DNA of 64,000 nt from Deinococcus sp. AJ005 (GTDB lineage: Bacteria > Deinococcota > Deinococci > Deinococcales > Deinococcaceae), in contig NZ_CP044990.1 in NCBI RefSeq assembly GCF_009017495.1, positions 2,983,001-3,047,000 of the forward strand, in the 5' to 3' direction. The notes under the pieces are model-generated. The model was not told the origin of the DNA, did not search any database, and worked only from the letters and a program-made list of their open reading frames with translations. The position numbers and the translations under genes are program-made. Below, one piece after another: positions 37,353 to 47,328 of the stretch (within the stretch, counting starts at the first letter, position 1; every line of letters starts with the position of its first letter).

Positions 37353-38399
37353 ATGTCACGCCGCCTTCTGCCCCTCCTGGGCCTGCTCCTGTCTGCCTGC
37401 GCTCCCGCTATCAGCGGCCCGGTGGGTCTCCTCCCAGACGTGACCGCCACGCTGGGCGTCCCCGATCCCGAACACCTGCGGGTGGTGGTCATGGGCGATC
37501 AGGGTACCGGGGACGGGGTTCAGCGGCGGGTGGGGGCGGCCATGCAGGCGGTCTGTAAACAGCAGGGCTGCGATCTGGGCGTGGGCCTGGGCGACAACTT
37601 CTACCCGGCAGGGCCGAGGGAGGCCAGCTCTCCCCTGTTTAAAACTAGATTTGCGGACATCTACGGCCCGCTGAATATTCCCTTTCTGATGGTGCCCGGC
37701 AACCACGACGAGAGCGGTCTTTTGGGCGGCGACGGCACCGACGCACGCGGCGCGGAGGCCGAAGTCGCTTACAGCAAACTGAACCCGCAGTGGGTCATGC
37801 CGGGGCGCACCTACCGCGCGCCCGTGGGTGCGGGACAGGGGGGAATGCTGGCCGAGTTCTTCGCGGTGGACACCACGCCGCTGGCCGCCTACCTACCTGT
37901 GCGCCGTGCCAATGAGCGGCCCGGAGGCCCGTGGGACGCCGCCCAGCGCGCGTGGCTGACCGGGGCGATCCAGAACAGTTCCGCGCGCTGGAAACTGGTA
38001 CTGGGCCATCACCCGCTGTTCTCCAACGGCAAGCATGGGGACGCCGGGCGCTACGACGGTCTGCCCTTCGCCTTCCAGCGCGGGGACGCGGTGCGGGACC
38101 TGTACGGACTGGCCTGCGGCAAGGTGGACGTGCTGCTCAGCGGCCATGTCCACGCGCTGGAGGTCTTCGCGCCGCAACCCGAATGCCCCGGCACCTGGAC
38201 CGCCGTTTCAGGGGCGGCGGGTGAGATCGGGGGCGGCAAAATCGGCACCCGGAAAGCCGTCGCCGAATTCTTCGGACAGCCCGGTTTTATGTGGCTGGAC
38301 ATGACACCACAGATGCTCACGATCAACATTTACACGGTGGCCACCGATGGCGTGCCGACACTGGCCGCGATGCAGGAGATCAGGAAGAAGGCCAATTGA
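37353..38399 (+). CDS. Lipoprotein metallophosphoesterase (acid-phosphatase-like)
   Basis: A 348-residue calcineurin-like phosphoesterase anchored by a lipobox (LLLSAC, Cys 16). All metal motifs are visible: VVMGDQGTG (about 46-54), GLGDNFY (78-84), VPGNHDESG (about 113), VLGHHPLFS (about 215) and LLSGHVHALEV (about 262). The GDNFY/GHH pattern is that of purple-acid-phosphatase-type enzymes such as tartrate-resistant acid phosphatase. It would release phosphate outside the cytoplasm. Leaderless: TAGCAT (37341-37346) ends 6 nt before ATG. Confidence 0.9.
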   Translation: MSRRLLPLLGLLLSACAPAISGPVGLLPDVTATLGVPDPEHLRVVVMGDQGTGDGVQRRVGAAMQAVCKQQGCDLGVGLGDNFYPAGPREASSPLFKTRFADIYGPLNIPFLMVPGNHDESGLLGGDGTDARGAEAEVAYSKLNPQWVMPGRTYRAPVGAGQGGMLAEFFAVDTTPLAAYLPVRRANERPGGPWDAAQRAWLTGAIQNSSARWKLVLGHHPLFSNGKHGDAGRYDGLPFAFQRGDAVRDLYGLACGKVDVLLSGHVHALEVFAPQPECPGTWTAVSGAAGEIGGGKIGTRKAVAEFFGQPGFMWLDMTPQMLTINIYTVATDGVPTLAAMQEIRKKAN

Positions 38400-39067
38400 G
38401 CCGCCCCCTCTTCAGACCGGGCTGGAAACCAGCCTTCTGCGGCCTGCTGATCTGGAGTTGTGGCGCAGCGTGGGCAGCCCCCGCCGCCACCTGCGACAAC
38501 GCACTGAATCCGGTGCAGGCGGGCTGGGTCTGGACCTACCGGGTCACGCCGGGCGACATCAAAAAGCCCACCTCCAGTTATGCCCTGAGCCGGACAGGGG
38601 CGGGCGCGGAGTTTCAGGAACAGTCCATGAGCGCTGGAAAGCCAGTCAACACCACCAGATTCAGTTGCGCTGCAGGCGCGCAGACCAGCCTGACGCCCCC
38701 GCAACTGGGCGATATTAAACTGACCCGAGCAGCGGTCAGGGGGCTGGGCATCGCCGCTGCGCCGGACTGGAAACCGGGCGCGACATGGAGTCTGATCTGG
38801 GATCTGGAAGGACGGCAGAGCCTGTTGAGTGGCAAGGCCACCATCACGGTGCGGCGGCAGGTGATCAACCGCGAGAAGGTCACGGTTCCTGCCGGAACAT
38901 TCGATGCCTGGAAGGTCAGGGGCAACCTGCGCGTGGTGGGCAAGCTGGGACCCGTGCCCCTCAACCGCGATCTGGGCGAGTTCGAAGAATGGTACGCCGA
39001 GGGCGTGGGGCTGGTGAAATCCAGCAGCAGCTACAGCGTCACGGAGCTGATGACCCTCAAAAAGTAG
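38396..39067 (+). CDS. Secreted hypothetical protein (DUF3108-like)
   Basis: A 223-residue exported protein: signal MSRPLFRPGWKPAFCGLLIW ... AWA, then a beta-rich domain with WKPGATWSLIWDLEGRQSLL and PAGTFDAWKVRGNLRV, followed by EWYAEGVGLVKSSSS. This pattern is seen in DUF3108-type lipid-exposed folds; function is unknown. The start is TTG 38396, overlapping the TGA of the upstream phosphoesterase gene, so both are cotranslated. A strong terminator follows at 39092. Confidence 0.72.
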   Translation: MSRPLFRPGWKPAFCGLLIWSCGAAWAAPAATCDNALNPVQAGWVWTYRVTPGDIKKPTSSYALSRTGAGAEFQEQSMSAGKPVNTTRFSCAAGAQTSLTPPQLGDIKLTRAAVRGLGIAAAPDWKPGATWSLIWDLEGRQSLLSGKATITVRRQVINREKVTVPAGTFDAWKVRGNLRVVGKLGPVPLNRDLGEFEEWYAEGVGLVKSSSSYSVTELMTLKK

Positions 39068-39091
39068 CGCCCAACAGCAGTGCCCAGCAAA

Positions 39092-39130
39092 AACGGTGCG
39101 GCCCTGCAATAGGCCGCACCGTTCGTTTTG
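39092..39130. terminator. Terminator between convergent genes
   Basis: Perfect arms AACGGTGCGGCC (39092-39103) and GGCCGCACCGTT (39112-39123), 8-nt loop, followed by cgtttt on the plus strand. It ends the phosphoesterase operon and can also serve glutaredoxin on the other strand. Confidence 0.85.
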
Positions 39131-39142
39131 CGAGGGTTGAGC

Positions 39143-39388
39143 TTACAGTCCGGCTTCCGCCAGGAACGCGTCCAGCTTCTGCGGGCGAAAGCCGCTCAGG
39201 CTGTGGGCCACGTCGCCGCTGACCAGGGTGGGCACGCTGCGGCGGCCACCGTTGACGCTCATGACGTACTCGGCGGCCTTGTCGTCCTGCTCGATGTTGA
39301 TTTCCTCGAAGTCCAGGCCCTTGCTGGTCAGGGCGCGCTTGGTAGCGGTGCAATCGGGGCACCAACTGGTGGTGTACATCTTGATCAT
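39143..39388 (-). CDS. Glutaredoxin-like protein
   Basis: An 81-residue thioredoxin-fold redoxin with active site WCPDC (residues 8-12), cis-Pro in RSVPTLVSGD (about 53) and GGRRSVPT substrate loop. It reduces disulphides or ribonucleotide reductase (NrdH-like) with an unknown donor. ATG 39388 has GGAGG about 7 nt upstream. It lies downstream of infC in the same direction. Confidence 0.9.
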   Translation of the reverse strand: MIKMYTTSWCPDCTATKRALTSKGLDFEEINIEQDDKAAEYVMSVNGGRRSVPTLVSGDVAHSLSGFRPQKLDAFLAEAGL

Positions 39389-39556
39389 GGAAGATTCCTC
39401 CTGTGAGTGATGCGGACGAGAGGCAGGAATCACCTCTGCCCGGTACTGTAGTTTACAAAATAAAGCGGAAACGAAAAGTAGGCCAGTTCAGTAAAGGCGA
39501 ACGGCCCACCGCAGGGGCAGGCCGCCTTTCGCCTTTGGAATCAGATGCCGCCAGCG

Positions 39557-40222
<666 letters not shown>

Positions 40223-40309
40223 CACCTCCGCGCGCCCCCTGCACGCTGGCAGCGTCATTTCTGACGGGTTAGGGCGGCTGAACCCGCATTCACGTTGAAA
40301 GCTGTGACG

Positions 40310-40329
40310 GGTAAACATGTCAGTTTACC
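40310..40329. promoter_or_regulatory. Palindrome between infC and the debranching gene
   Basis: Perfect inverted repeat GGTAAAC (40310-40316) and GTTTACC (40323-40329), 6-bp spacer, in the 200-bp divergent gap. It is either an operator for a dimeric regulator or an RNA hairpin in the infC leader, where ribosomal-protein control sites are common. Confidence 0.5.
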
Positions 40330-40423
40330 ACGCAGGTCTGCCGTCTCTTTGTGGGGATGAACTTTCTGTCAACAGCAGCGCCACATGTGCCGGACAGCCC
40401 GCATCTTCTGCCATGCTTCGCCT

Positions 40424-42430
40424 ATGGACCGTTCCTTCCCCCCTGTGGCCCCCGCCCACATCCACCGTTACGGCCCCCTGTCTGCCCGCAATCCCGATCT
40501 GGAAGTCCTCCTGACCGATGGCCTGGGCGGCTTTGCCCTCAGCAGTGCGGCCGGAGTGCCGACGCGCTGCTACTCGGGTCTGGTGGTGAGTCAGTCGCCG
40601 CCGGTGCAGCGCTTCACGCATTTGGTCTCGCCGCTGGAGATTCTGCAAGTGGGCAGCCAGAGGCACAGTCTGCACGCCCTGGAACTCGCGCCGGGCGTCT
40701 TTGAGGGACGCGGACTGGAGATCCTGGGCGGCGCGACCCTGCATGACCTGCTGCCCGAACGGGTGCAGATGGTGGGCGGCGTGCGGATTTCCCGGAGAAC
40801 CGTCAGCCCGGCCCACGCGGGCGCGGCTGTTTACCTGTACTCGGTGGACTCGCGCGAGTCAGTGACGCTGACGCTGGGCGGCTATTTTGTGGACCGCGAC
40901 ATGCACCACGTCCACATGCAGGCCCCCGAACTGAAATTTGAGGCGAACGGTGAGAACGTGCTGGTGCGCGGCGAACGGACCACGCGGGTCAGGCTGCACG
41001 CATCGGGGGTGGAGGTCACAGGACTTGACCCAGACCCTTTCCCCCAGCGCGTCTACTACCGCCACGACGCGGCGCGCGGCGAACCCGATCACGAGTACGT
41101 GCGCGGCGCGGCGTTGTGGGAGGTCCGCTTTCCAGCGGGCGGCGGTCAGGTGGCGCTGGTGGTCCAGGGTCTGACCGACACCACCCCCGACATTCCCGAT
41201 CCCTGGCTGGCCTACGAGCAGGAGGCCACGCGGCGACGTGAACTCGCAACGCTGGCCCAGCAGACGTGTGGAGTGACCGACGATCTGGTGGCGACGCTGG
41301 CGGTGGCAGCGGACGCCTATCTGGTCCGGCGCAACAGTCCAGCGGGAACCAGCGTCATCGCGGGCTATCCGTGGTTTGCCGACTGGGGCCGCGACGCCAT
41401 GATCTCGCTGACCGGCCTGACCCTGTTGACCGGGCGTTTTGCTGAGGCCCGCGACTTGCTGCACACCTTTTTAAGCACCCTGCAACGTGGCCTGATCCCC
41501 AACCACTTCCACGAAGACGGGCAGGGCGCGGGCTACAACACGGTGGATGGGGCTTTGTGGCTGGCGGCGGCGCTTGAACGCTACGTGACTGCCAGCAACG
41601 ATCTGGACTTCGCGCGGGGAGCCTTGCCGCAGTTGCGCAGGCTTTTGCAGTGGCATCTGCGCGGCACCGATCATGGCATCCGCGCCGATCCGGTGGACGG
41701 CCTGCTACTGGCTGGGGAAGCAGGCGTGCAACTGACCTGGATGGACGTGAAGATCGAGGACTGGGTGGTCACGCCGCGCCACGGTAAACCGATTGAGATT
41801 CAGGGCCTATGGATCGCGGCGCTGGGAGCGGAAACACGGCTCTCGGAGGCGCTGGGAGAGCCGCCAGAACTTGCGGAGGCATGGGCGCAGGCGCGCGGCA
41901 GCTTCGGGCAGTTCTGGGATGGGCAGGCGTTCGCCGACGTTCTGGACACGGACGGCGTTCTGGACCTCAGCGTGCGCCCCAACGCCGCGCTGGCGCTGGC
42001 CCTGCCCGACACCCCTGCCACGCCTGAACAGGTGGAGGCCGCCGTCCGCCAGACCGAAAACGAACTGCTGACGCCACTGGGGCTGCACACCCTCTCGCCG
42101 CATGACCCGCGTTACCGGGGCAACTATGGCGGCCCACAGGTGCTGCGCGACGCGGCCTACCACCAGGGAACCGTGTGGCCCTGGCCGCTGACCGCGTACC
42201 TGGAACTGCTGCTCTCACGCGGCGAGGTCACCCAGGCCCGCGCAGCACTGGACGGCCTGAGCGGTCATGTCTGGGAGGCGGGCGTCGGCCACGTTTCGGA
42301 GGTGTTTAGTGGGGATGCGCTGCTGCCCGGCGGCTGCCCCTTCCAGGCGTGGAGCGTGGCCGAACTGCTGCGCGGGCAGGTGCTGGTGTCGCGGGCCGAG
42401 AAGAAAGAGGCCGCCCAAAAGTCAGGTTAA
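40424..42430 (+). CDS. Glycogen debranching enzyme (amylo-alpha-1,6-glucosidase)
   Basis: A 668-residue protein with an N-terminal beta-sandwich (about 1-260; TDGLGGFALSSAAGVPTRCY) and a C-terminal (alpha/alpha)6 barrel of family GH133 (about 280-660). The catalytic region is WFADWGRDAMISLTGL (about 327-342) and IPNHFHEDG, with GYNTVDGALWLAAALE later. It trims alpha-1,6 branches during glycogen use. ATG 40424 is taken; ATG 40385 is possible but lacks support. Confidence 0.9.
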   Translation: MDRSFPPVAPAHIHRYGPLSARNPDLEVLLTDGLGGFALSSAAGVPTRCYSGLVVSQSPPVQRFTHLVSPLEILQVGSQRHSLHALELAPGVFEGRGLEILGGATLHDLLPERVQMVGGVRISRRTVSPAHAGAAVYLYSVDSRESVTLTLGGYFVDRDMHHVHMQAPELKFEANGENVLVRGERTTRVRLHASGVEVTGLDPDPFPQRVYYRHDAARGEPDHEYVRGAALWEVRFPAGGGQVALVVQGLTDTTPDIPDPWLAYEQEATRRRELATLAQQTCGVTDDLVATLAVAADAYLVRRNSPAGTSVIAGYPWFADWGRDAMISLTGLTLLTGRFAEARDLLHTFLSTLQRGLIPNHFHEDGQGAGYNTVDGALWLAAALERYVTASNDLDFARGALPQLRRLLQWHLRGTDHGIRADPVDGLLLAGEAGVQLTWMDVKIEDWVVTPRHGKPIEIQGLWIAALGAETRLSEALGEPPELAEAWAQARGSFGQFWDGQAFADVLDTDGVLDLSVRPNAALALALPDTPATPEQVEAAVRQTENELLTPLGLHTLSPHDPRYRGNYGGPQVLRDAAYHQGTVWPWPLTAYLELLLSRGEVTQARAALDGLSGHVWEAGVGHVSEVFSGDALLPGGCPFQAWSVAELLRGQVLVSRAEKKEAAQKSG

Positions 42431-42491
42431 AACGTGTCTCAGAGCTGATTTCTCCCGAGACCACATCACACTTATGGCTAGACACCCCCAC

Positions 42492-42521
42492 TTGACGTAC
42501 ACCTGACACTAACCCTAGGAT
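42492..42521 (+). promoter_or_regulatory. Leaderless promoter of the NrtR-like gene
   Basis: TTGACG (42492-42497) and TAGGAT (42516-42521) are 18 bp apart, and the -10 ends 7 nt before ATG 42529. This is the clearest complete example of the leaderless promoter type seen across the window. Confidence 0.8.
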
Positions 42522-42528
42522 CACGGCT

Positions 42529-43206
42529 ATGACTGGCCTCGCCCTTCCACCTCAGGCCACACAGGTGGGGCTGGCGGTGGACATCGCGGCCTTTGCCATG
42601 CACGGCGGCGAATTGAATGTTCTGCTGGTGCAGCGTGGCCAGTTGCCGCACGCCCGCGACTGGGCGCTGCCCGGCGGTTTCGTACAGCCCGGCGAGGAAC
42701 TGCACGAGGCCGCGTTGCGCGAATTGCGGACCGAGACCACCGTGCAACTGGAACCGCGCCACCTGGAACAGTTCTATACCTTTGGCGAGGTGGGCCGCGA
42801 TCCGCGCGGACGCATCGTGAGCGTGGCGCATCTGGCGGTGCTACCCCACGGCACGGTCAGCGTCAGCGGGGGCGGCCATACGCTGGAAGCAGAGTGGCTC
42901 AGCGCCCACCGCCCGCCCCGGCTGGCCTTCGATCATCAGGCGATCCTGACCCGCGCCCTGCTGCGGCTGCAATTGCGGCTGGAATACGCCAATCTGGCGC
43001 TGGAATTCCTGCCCGACACCTTTACACTGCCCGAACTTCAGGGCGTCTACGAGGCGATTCTGGACCGCCAACTGGACAAGCGCAATTTCCGCAAACGTTT
43101 GCTGGCCCAGAGCATCCTGACCCCCAGCGGCGAGCGCAGAAGTGGTGTCGGACGGCCCGCACAGTTGTACCGGCGTGCGAAGAATGTCCGTGTAGCGGCA
43201 CTGTAG
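42529..43206 (+). CDS. NrtR-family NUDIX-wHTH transcriptional regulator
   Basis: A 225-residue protein with an N-terminal NUDIX domain (about 12-145) and a C-terminal winged helix (about 150-225; FTLPELQGVYEAILDRQLDK). NrtR regulators control NAD or sugar metabolism by sensing ADP-ribose-type ligands. The NUDIX box reads GGFVQPGEELHEAALREL then RTETTV: the EExG end of the box is lost, so hydrolysis is unlikely and the domain should be a sensor only. The target genes are not evident nearby. Confidence 0.87.
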   Translation: MTGLALPPQATQVGLAVDIAAFAMHGGELNVLLVQRGQLPHARDWALPGGFVQPGEELHEAALRELRTETTVQLEPRHLEQFYTFGEVGRDPRGRIVSVAHLAVLPHGTVSVSGGGHTLEAEWLSAHRPPRLAFDHQAILTRALLRLQLRLEYANLALEFLPDTFTLPELQGVYEAILDRQLDKRNFRKRLLAQSILTPSGERRSGVGRPAQLYRRAKNVRVAAL

Positions 43207-43216
43207 ACGGGGCAAC

Positions 43217-43987
43217 TTACCCTCCGTAGCTCGCCCAGACTCTCTTTAACCCCTGCCGCAGCCGAATGCGTTGCATGGGGAGTTCGGCCAGAGTGCTGGC
43301 TTGCAGCCCGCGCGCTTTTAAGCCCTCCAGCAAAAGCGTCAGCAGTTCAGGCGTGACCGCCGGGCCGTCGTGTAGCAGGACCACGCTGCCGGGGCGAATG
43401 CGGGCCAGGGTCTGCTGGGCCAGGGTGGGCGCGTCGGCGTCGGTCCAGTCGCGGCCCTCCACGTCCCAAAGGGCAATTTGACGTCCGGCCAGCCACGTCA
43501 GGGGGAGGGTCAGCGGGCTGTGGCCCCCGTAGGGGGGGCGGTACAGCAGCGGCCCAGTCTGCCCGGCGCGTGGATGCCACCCGATCTGCGCCCACTCCTG
43601 CCAGGGCGTCAGCAGCATCGCGTGCCGGTGCCAGCGCCCGTGCGCCTCGACCTGATGCGGGCTGTCCAGCAGCTTTTGCAGGAGTTCAGGATGGGCCTCG
43701 CAGGCAGGCGCGGTGACGAAAAAGGTGGCGCGGGCGGTGTGCTGCGCCAGAATCTCCAGCAGTTCGGGGGTGCGCGGCGAGGGACCGTCATCGAAGGTCA
43801 GCGCCACCCGGTCTGAATCCTGTGGACCACCCCCCAGCGCGCCCCAGCCTGCCGCGCGGCCCAGCACATCGGCCAAGACAGCAGCAGTGGCAAGGAGTCC
43901 GAGAGCAGAGAGCAGCAGTAGAAAAGTGGACTTTGGTGGAGCGGAGCCACTGATCAAGCGTGCTTTCGTCCTGGCAATCTTTCCCAC
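43217..43987 (-). CDS. Polysaccharide deacetylase (NodB domain)
   Basis: A 256-residue CE4-type deacetylase with an N-terminal membrane anchor (about 20-42). Catalytic motifs are intact: TFDDGPSPRTPELL (64-77, base and metal Asp), HGRWHRH (116-122, metal His pair), RPPYGG (about 148) and LLHDG (about 206). It removes acetyl groups from an extracellular glycan or peptidoglycan. It starts (GTG) 3 nt after the exporter gene, same operon. Confidence 0.9.
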   Translation of the reverse strand: MGKIARTKARLISGSAPPKSTFLLLLSALGLLATAAVLADVLGRAAGWGALGGGPQDSDRVALTFDDGPSPRTPELLEILAQHTARATFFVTAPACEAHPELLQKLLDSPHQVEAHGRWHRHAMLLTPWQEWAQIGWHPRAGQTGPLLYRPPYGGHSPLTLPLTWLAGRQIALWDVEGRDWTDADAPTLAQQTLARIRPGSVVLLHDGPAVTPELLTLLLEGLKARGLQASTLAELPMQRIRLRQGLKRVWASYGG

Positions 43988-43990
43988 CGC

Positions 43991-45232
43991 CTACGCCCCA
44001 CCCTCCGGCCCCGTCTCCTGCCGGGTGGTCAGCATGCGGCGGAAGACCACGTAACCCAGCGCAGTCAGCAGGGCCAGTGCGGCCCCCGTGATGAACGGTC
44101 CAGTCGGCCCCAGCGTGCGGTAGGCGAAGGCCCCCACCAGCGGCCCCAGCGAGGTGCCCACATTTTCCACGGTCATCAGCGCGCCCCAGGCGGCGGGGCG
44201 CTCGGCTTCAGGCAGGCGGCCCGTGACCAGCGCAGCCCAGCCGGGCATGATAAAGGCGTAGCCCACGCCCACCAGCGCGGCCAGCACAAAAAGCGCCCAC
44301 ATAGGCGGCGTGGTGGCAATCAATCCCAGGCCCAGGCCCAGCAGCGCGAAACCCAGGGTCACGGCCAGCCGGGCGCGGCCTCCATCGGCCACCTTGCCAG
44401 TCAGGGGCAGGCTGCCAAAGGCCACCGCGCCCCCGGTGCCCAGCAGCGCCACCATGCCCCAGTAGGTCAGGCCCAGATCGCGGTACAGCGTGAACAGCAG
44501 CGGTCCCAGCAGGGTCATGGTCAGGGTCTGCATAAAGGCTGCTGGGAACAGCGGGGCCAGCGCGCCCACCGCCGTTTTCAGGCGGGCACGGCGGTCCGGC
44601 GGGGTCTCGGCGGTAATGGCGCGGCGCAGACGATCCGGAACGAACAGAGCGCTGAACAGCGCCACCGCCAGCACAGACAGAACAATGGCGAAGACCAGTG
44701 CGCGGGGGCGTTCGGCCAGCGCGCCCAGCAGCAGAAAGCCCGCGCCAATCAGCGGCATCACGCCCAGACTGATCAGGGTGACCGCGCGGCCCTTGTGGCT
44801 GTCTTTGGTGGCGTCGGCGGTCAGGTTCATGGCCCCCGGCCACATGGCACTGAAGCCAATGCCGTGCAGCGCCGCCGCCAGCAGCAGCACCCAGGCGGTG
44901 TGCGTTTCAGCCATCAGACCCACTGCCAGCAGCGACAGGGCCGCGCCCGAGAGCATCACGGTCCGCACGCCAAAGCGGCTGATCAGGGCGCCCGACGGCC
45001 CGCGCATCACGGTGTCGCTGATGAAGTGGACCGTAAAGGCCGTGGCCGCCACCGCCACCGCATCCGCCTTGGGCAGCCCCAGCAGCGTGCCAGTGGCCTG
45101 CGGCAGGTAAGCCCCGTACAGTCCACTCCGCACAAATTCCGAGCAGGCCAGCACCAGCGCGGCCATCAGCACGCCGGGCAGCGTGCCGGGCTTGACAGGC
45201 AGGCGTTCTCGCAGGGCGGAGGCGGCGCTCAC
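43991..45232 (-). CDS. MFS transporter
   Basis: A 413-residue major-facilitator protein with 12 predicted helices and the cytoplasmic-loop pattern [15 protein letters not shown] (loop 2-3 motif A variant). It is cotranscribed with a polysaccharide deacetylase, so export of a glycan precursor or a drug is possible; substrate unknown. Start GTG 45232 lies 62 bp from the divergent glycosyltransferase start. Confidence 0.85.
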   Translation of the reverse strand: MSAASALRERLPVKPGTLPGVLMAALVLACSEFVRSGLYGAYLPQATGTLLGLPKADAVAVAATAFTVHFISDTVMRGPSGALISRFGVRTVMLSGAALSLLAVGLMAETHTAWVLLLAAALHGIGFSAMWPGAMNLTADATKDSHKGRAVTLISLGVMPLIGAGFLLLGALAERPRALVFAIVLSVLAVALFSALFVPDRLRRAITAETPPDRRARLKTAVGALAPLFPAAFMQTLTMTLLGPLLFTLYRDLGLTYWGMVALLGTGGAVAFGSLPLTGKVADGGRARLAVTLGFALLGLGLGLIATTPPMWALFVLAALVGVGYAFIMPGWAALVTGRLPEAERPAAWGALMTVENVGTSLGPLVGAFAYRTLGPTGPFITGAALALLTALGYVVFRRMLTTRQETGPEGGA

Positions 45233-45294
45233 GGTTGGCCCCCCTTCCTTCTCCCCCCGGCGGGAAAGCAGGCCACGCCTGCTAGCCTGTGCCC

Positions 45295-45984
45295 GTGCCC
45301 GAGTTCTCCGTGATCATTCCCGCCCGCAACGAGGCGGCGTATCTGCCCCTGACCCTGCGGGCGCTGGAGGCGCAGCGCAAGCCCCCCGCCGAGGTGATCG
45401 TGGTGGACAACGGCAGTACCGACGACACCGTGGCCCTGGCACGGGCCTGGGGCGCGCGGGTGCTGCACTGCACCCAGCCCGGCGTGGCCCGCGCCCGCCA
45501 ATGTGGTCTGGAGGCCGCCCACAGCGACTGGATCGCCACCACCGACGCCGATTCGCTGCCCAGCCCGCAGTGGTTGGAGCTGCTGGACGCGGCCACGCCG
45601 GACCGGGTGGGTCTCTACGGCCCGATGGGCTTTTGCGGGGTGGCCCCGCACTGGGCCTGGACGTCCCAGGTGGCCTACAGCGCCTTTCTGCACGCCTGCC
45701 GGGTGGTGGGCAAACCCAATCTGGCCGGGGCCAACATGGCCTTCTCGCGCCGGGCCGCGTTGCTGGCCGGGGGCTACCCCGAAGTGGAAGCCTACGAGGA
45801 CGTGATGCTGGGGCAGGCCATCGCAGCGCTGGGCACGGTGGCCTACGTGCCGGACGCGCTGGTGCAGACCAGTGCCCGCCGCATGGAGCGGGGCGCGCTG
45901 CCCTTCGCGTGGCAGCACCTGCGCAACATCACGGGTCATACGCGAGGATACTTTGACCAGAAGGAGCCGCAACAGAAGCGCTGA
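45295..45984 (+). CDS. Glycosyltransferase family 2
   Basis: A 229-residue GT-A enzyme: [19 protein letters not shown] (residues 2-20), [14 protein letters not shown] (about 36-49), and the DxD metal site in TTDADSLPS (about 83). It transfers a sugar from a nucleotide donor to a lipid or glycan. TAGCCT (45283-45288) ends 6 nt before GTG 45295; GTG 45289 (MPVPEF) is the alternative. Its last 56 nt overlap, tail to tail, the opposite glycosyltransferase gene. Confidence 0.88.
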   Translation: MPEFSVIIPARNEAAYLPLTLRALEAQRKPPAEVIVVDNGSTDDTVALARAWGARVLHCTQPGVARARQCGLEAAHSDWIATTDADSLPSPQWLELLDAATPDRVGLYGPMGFCGVAPHWAWTSQVAYSAFLHACRVVGKPNLAGANMAFSRRAALLAGGYPEVEAYEDVMLGQAIAALGTVAYVPDALVQTSARRMERGALPFAWQHLRNITGHTRGYFDQKEPQQKR

Positions 45985-47131
45985 GGCCGGGTTCCGCGGG
46001 AAACGGCATCTCGCGCGGCATGCCCAGCGCGGCGGCGTACACGTCCAGCACCCGTGCCGCCACGCCCGCTGGGGTGGTCCCCGAGGCGAACTCGCGCGCA
46101 CCGGCGGACAGCCTTGCCCACAGCGCCGGGTCTCCCAGGATGGCCTGGGAATGGCGGATCATGGCGTTCACGTCCGCCGGGGCCACCAGATAGCCGCTGC
46201 GCTCGTGCGCCACGCTGCTTAACGTGCCGCGCGCACCCACTGCCACCACCGGCACGCCCATCAGCTCGGCCTCCTGCAAGACCAGACCCTGCGTCTCGGT
46301 GTCGCTGGCGAACAGGAACAATTCGGCTAAGCGGTAATACGCGCCGATCTCGGTCCAGGGCTTGACGCCCAGAAAGCTCACGCGGCCCTCAATGCCCAGG
46401 CGGCGGGCGTGGGCTTCCAGATGCACGCGCTCCGGCCCCTCGCCCAGCAGCACCAGATGCGTGTCGGGCAATTGCGCCAAGGTGTCCAGCACATGATCGA
46501 AACGTTTCTCGCGGGCCAGCCGTCCCACGCTCAGCAGGCGGCGTTTGCCAGCAGGCCAGGGATTCTCAATCGGCGGGGCGGCGTGCAGTACCCGCGCGTC
46601 AATGCTGGTGGGAATGACCACCGGATTGCGAACGCGCATGGCGTGCAGCACGTCCAGCACCCCGGCGGTGGGGGTAATCACGGCGTCGGCCCGGCCATAC
46701 AGCAGGCCCATGACACGGGTCACGGCCCCGGTGTAGCGCTGCAAGGCCGTGACGCCCGGCACGTAATGGGTGTACGCCTCGATATGGGTGTGGTATGTCG
46801 CCACATGCGGCACATTCCACTTGCGGGCCAGCCGCGCCCCCGCCAGCCCCAATGTCAGCGGCGTATGGGTATGCACCACATCGTATTTCTGCGGAAAGTC
46901 CTTGCGCGTGGGCCACGCCAGCCGGTAAGTGGGCAGGAACGTGTAGCTGATGCTGGGCACGCGCCGCACATCGGTGCGGGTATCCACGTTGCCCGGAAAG
47001 TCGGGGGCCACCACTTCGACGTGATGCCCCAGCGCCCTTAACTCGTCACTCAGCAAACCCACACTGGTCACAATGCCGTTCTGATCCGGCAGAAAGGTGT
47101 CGGTAAACAGGCCGATACGGAGCGGTTTCAT
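45929..47131 (-). CDS. Glycosyltransferase family 4
   Basis: A 400-residue GT-B enzyme of the PimB/diglucosyl-diacylglycerol synthase type. Start: [20 protein letters not shown] (about 4-23); acceptor region [19 protein letters not shown]; donor-binding [18 protein letters not shown] (about 214-231) and the EX7E motif [19 protein letters not shown] (about 283). Probably glycosylates a membrane lipid. Its 3' end overlaps the convergent GT2 gene by 56 nt. Confidence 0.9.
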   Translation of the reverse strand: MKPLRIGLFTDTFLPDQNGIVTSVGLLSDELRALGHHVEVVAPDFPGNVDTRTDVRRVPSISYTFLPTYRLAWPTRKDFPQKYDVVHTHTPLTLGLAGARLARKWNVPHVATYHTHIEAYTHYVPGVTALQRYTGAVTRVMGLLYGRADAVITPTAGVLDVLHAMRVRNPVVIPTSIDARVLHAAPPIENPWPAGKRRLLSVGRLAREKRFDHVLDTLAQLPDTHLVLLGEGPERVHLEAHARRLGIEGRVSFLGVKPWTEIGAYYRLAELFLFASDTETQGLVLQEAELMGVPVVAVGARGTLSSVAHERSGYLVAPADVNAMIRHSQAILGDPALWARLSAGAREFASGTTPAGVAARVLDVYAAALGMPREMPFPAEPGLSASVAAPSGQSILAYDP

Positions 47132-47328
47132 CCGTTCTCACCAGCGGAGTTCCATTCCGGGAGGGGCCATCCTGCTGGAGAAGGGGGAGTCTGATGCATC
47201 GCTAGACAGGAGAATACGACGCCGAACATGAGAGAGTCGTCCACCTTTGGTCTCATGTTGTGGCCCTCCTGAGCAGGTACAAGTCGGGCCACTTCGCCGG
47301 GGACGGCAAAACCCGCTACAGTCCCTCC

